Positions 6,142 to 7,818 of a DNA stretch of 7,818 nt are shown here, one piece after another. Each line of letters begins with the position of its first letter. The stretch's first letter is position 1. The DNA comes from Anderseniella sp. (GTDB lineage Bacteria > Pseudomonadota > Alphaproteobacteria > Rhizobiales > Aestuariivirgaceae). A program made the translations under genes and the position numbers. Below the pieces are notes generated by a model, which saw only the letters and a list, made by a program, of their open reading frames with translations, ran no database searches and was not told the origin of the DNA. Location: the NCBI GenBank assembly GCA_013041995.1, contig JABDRA010000300.1, positions 1 through 7,818 of the forward strand, in the 5' to 3' direction.

Positions 6142-7382
6142 CAGCCAGCCCCCGTGCGACTTTTTGAAAAAAGCTCCATCAACTGTCGCACGGACACCTG
6201 ATGATCAAAGTGTCCACGCACCTTGTTCTGTGCTGCTGTACCCAACCGGGTACGCAAGGCAGGGTCGCGGGCAACCCTTGTCAATGCTGTGGCAAGCGAC
6301 TTCGGGTCATCGGCATTGACCAGCAGCCCGTGGGTTCCATCGTCAATCAGCTCCGGCACCCCCGATACATCCGTCGACACACACGCAAGCGCCTGAGATG
6401 CCGCTTCCACCAGAACGTTTGGCAGTCCGTCGCGATCCCCATCCGGTGCAATCCGGCAAGGCAAGACAAAAATATCTGTTTCGCGATACAGCTTCAGCAC
6501 ATCTTCCTGCGCCATCGCTCCGTGCCAGGTGATGCGGTCGGCGACACCCACCCTGCCCGCCTGTTGCCTGAGGTCGTCCAGCAAATCTCCCCCACCGGCG
6601 TGATCAAACCTCCAATGGACGTCTTTCGGTAATGCCGCCAGCGCATCCAGCAATGTGTCATAACCCTTCTTGGTCACGGCACGTCCCACACTCACAAACC
6701 GGACCGGCGCAGCCGCGTCACTCCCGTCCCGGATGTGTTTCCGCTGGTCGAAGACTGAAAATCGCGACAGATCAAGCCCGTGATAGGACAGATGCACCCT
6801 TGAGGGGTCGGTTGCCAATGACCGCAGTGTGTCATATCCGTTACGGGTGCACGTCACCGTCCAGTCCGCCTCGGCAAGCTTGTCGGCGAGGTCCCAGTCC
6901 TGGCTGGTCCAGATATCCTTTGCGTGTGCCGAGCATGTCCAGCCAAGTTGCAGCATCATGGCCGCGTACCGCACCACGGATGCCGGTGTATGAATGAAAT
7001 GGGCATGCAGGGACGACACCGCATCGCGGCGTTCTGACGCCAGCACCATTGCCTGCACAAACCGGCGCGCCCGATTGGACGTCCTGTCACGGGCCCAGTC
7101 GCGCCGGAAAGCGCTGAAAGCGGCGTGATAACCGGCCAGCCTGCGAACCTTCAACCATGCCCTGATACAACGTGATGGTTCATCCTTGACGTATTCCGGC
7201 AAGTACATGACCGGTGCTTTTATTTCATCGTGCACAGGATGGCGTTTGGCATCGGTCGGCCGGCGCAGCGAAATAATTTCAAGCGCCAACCCGGCACGTT
7301 CCAGTCCGAGTATCTCCTGGGCGATGAATGTCTCCGACAGGCGTGGATAGCCTTTCAGAACAAATGCAACTGGCTTTGTCAT
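6141..7382 (-). CDS. GT4 family glycosyltransferase (WcaL-like)
   Basis: This is a 413-residue, retaining-type GT-B enzyme. The opening FVLKGYPRLSETFIAQEI (7-24) and the pair HAHF (126-129) / SAHAKDIW (151-158) are typical of the WcaL-like branch of GT4, which includes colanic-acid and exopolysaccharide enzymes. The C-terminal domain carries YHGLDLSRF (200-208), RFVSVGRAVTKKGYDTLLDA (228-247) and the donor-binding segment RDGLPNVLVEAASQAL (317-332). There the EX7E first position is Asp and the second is Glu326, followed by STDVSGVPELIDDGTHGLLV (336-355). The ATG at 7382 is chosen over the longer frame to 7472: the extra 30 codons lie in the upstream gene, the family begins at this Met, and a Shine-Dalgarno sits at 7387-7392. 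It lies between two COG4671-like genes on the same strand, 19 bp after one and overlapping the other by one base. Likely role: adding a sugar to a surface polysaccharide or glycolipid. Confidence 0.92.
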   Translation of the reverse strand: MTKPVAFVLKGYPRLSETFIAQEILGLERAGLALEIISLRRPTDAKRHPVHDEIKAPVMYLPEYVKDEPSRCIRAWLKVRRLAGYHAAFSAFRRDWARDRTSNRARRFVQAMVLASERRDAVSSLHAHFIHTPASVVRYAAMMLQLGWTCSAHAKDIWTSQDWDLADKLAEADWTVTCTRNGYDTLRSLATDPSRVHLSYHGLDLSRFSVFDQRKHIRDGSDAAAPVRFVSVGRAVTKKGYDTLLDALAALPKDVHWRFDHAGGGDLLDDLRQQAGRVGVADRITWHGAMAQEDVLKLYRETDIFVLPCRIAPDGDRDGLPNVLVEAASQALACVSTDVSGVPELIDDGTHGLLVNADDPKSLATALTRVARDPALRTRLGTAAQNKVRGHFDHQVSVRQLMELFSKSRTGAG

Positions 7383-7386
7383 GGTA

Positions 7387-7392
7387 CTTTCC
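7387..7392 (-). promoter_or_regulatory. Ribosome binding site of the GT4 gene
   Basis: On the minus strand this reads GGAAAG, four bases before the ATG at 7382. It lies in the 19-bp gap after the upstream stop and supports that start over the longer in-frame extension. Confidence 0.6.
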
Positions 7393-7401
7393 GGCAGCAG
7401 C

Positions 7402-7818
7402 TCAGCTTGTACCTGAAATGGCATAAAGATCTGCAGCCGGCCGGCTTGCTGCCCATTCGCCAACAAAGGCATTTATCGTTTCAAGCCCGTTCAGCATCTG
7501 CGTGCCTCCGGCGCCATCGGGACGTGCCCGATCCGGCAACCTGGACAGTGCAGCCGACAGCACAGCCGCATCGTCGGCATCGTCTGGCAGCATCATGTCG
7601 ACCAGGTTCAATTCCTCTGCCCGGCGCGCCCGAATGAACTGTTCTTCGCGTGGATTGGTACGTGGAACTATCAGGGCCGGCTTGTTGAATGACAACACTT
7701 CGCAAAATGTATTATAGCCGCACATTCCCACAATAGCCGAGGCACCCTCGATGAGGTCTTCCATATTGTTGTCGAACTCAATGACGTCAACATTGGCCAT
7801 CACCTCACACTGCCGGAA
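7402..7818 (-). CDS. COG4671-like glycosyltransferase, C-terminal part, cut by right edge
   Basis: The minus-strand frame is open from the right edge to a TGA at 7402-7404, giving 138 residues. The GTG/ATG at 7798-7803 is not the true start, because coding continues upstream to 7818. The visible sequence matches the C-terminal GT28-like domain of the complete paralogue at 4984-6141. VDVIEFDNNMEDLIEGASAI corresponds to VEIVRFRPDLATLLRQARVS. GMCGYNTFCEVLSFNKPALI corresponds to SQAGYNTVADVLRAQCASVL. PREEQFIRARRAEELNLVDM corresponds to HGEQEQTIRATRLEAAGLAI. The Gly-Tyr-Asn-Thr turn and the Glu-Gln before the helix are the donor-pocket hallmarks. The last 20 or so residues are less conserved. It is upstream of, and probably co-transcribed with, the GT4 gene 19 bp away. 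The N-terminal acceptor domain is outside the window. Confidence 0.85.
   Translation of the reverse strand, partial: FRQCEVMANVDVIEFDNNMEDLIEGASAIVGMCGYNTFCEVLSFNKPALIVPRTNPREEQFIRARRAEELNLVDMMLPDDADDAAVLSAALSRLPDRARPDGAGGTQMLNGLETINAFVGEWAASRPAADLYAISGTS

Overview
The window looks like bacterial chromosome, most likely from an alphaproteobacterium. This is an inference from the moderately GC-rich coding DNA, the tight operon packing and the protein style; no marker gene fixes the taxon. It is almost entirely coding. Eight genes can be supported, seven on the minus strand and one on the plus strand, and two run off the window edges. I see no RNA genes, insertion sequences, CRISPR arrays or nucleotide-level repeats.

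Right-hand block (minus strand, read from 7818 down to 4984): three glycosyltransferase genes in one apparent operon. These are the C-terminal part of a MurG/COG4671-like GT-B enzyme (cut by the right edge), a complete WcaL-like GT4 enzyme, and a second complete COG4671-like enzyme. Spacings are 19 bp and a 1-base stop/start overlap. Together they suggest assembly of a surface glycan or a glycosylated lipid or metabolite; the product cannot be read from sequence.

Middle: a lone plus-strand class I SAM methyltransferase (4344-5006). Its end overlaps the tail of the last glycosyltransferase gene by 23 bp in convergent orientation. It shares a roughly 105-bp intergenic region (4239-4343) with the divergent left-hand operon.

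Left-hand block (minus strand, read from 4238 down to the left edge): a four-gene apparent operon. It holds a small Rossmann/methyltransferase-like protein, a 907-residue ABC-exporter-like membrane protein, a stand-alone cyclic-nucleotide-binding domain protein, and the N-terminus of an FAD monooxygenase of the anthraniloyl-CoA/salicylyl-CoA hydroxylase type. Junctions are an 8-bp overlap, 32 bp and 10 bp.

The most striking object is the ABC-like protein. It has a normal exporter-type membrane domain. Its nucleotide-binding domain has lost the Walker A lysine, Q-loop glutamine, signature glycines, Walker B acidic residues and H-loop histidine, yet keeps the surrounding fold signatures. Between the Q-loop and the signature sits an insertion of about 300 residues that appears to repeat the Q-loop/helical-subdomain module. 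Next to a cyclic-nucleotide-binding protein, this suggests a membrane machine that is not a conventional ATP-driven pump and may be gated by a ligand. That functional reading is inference.
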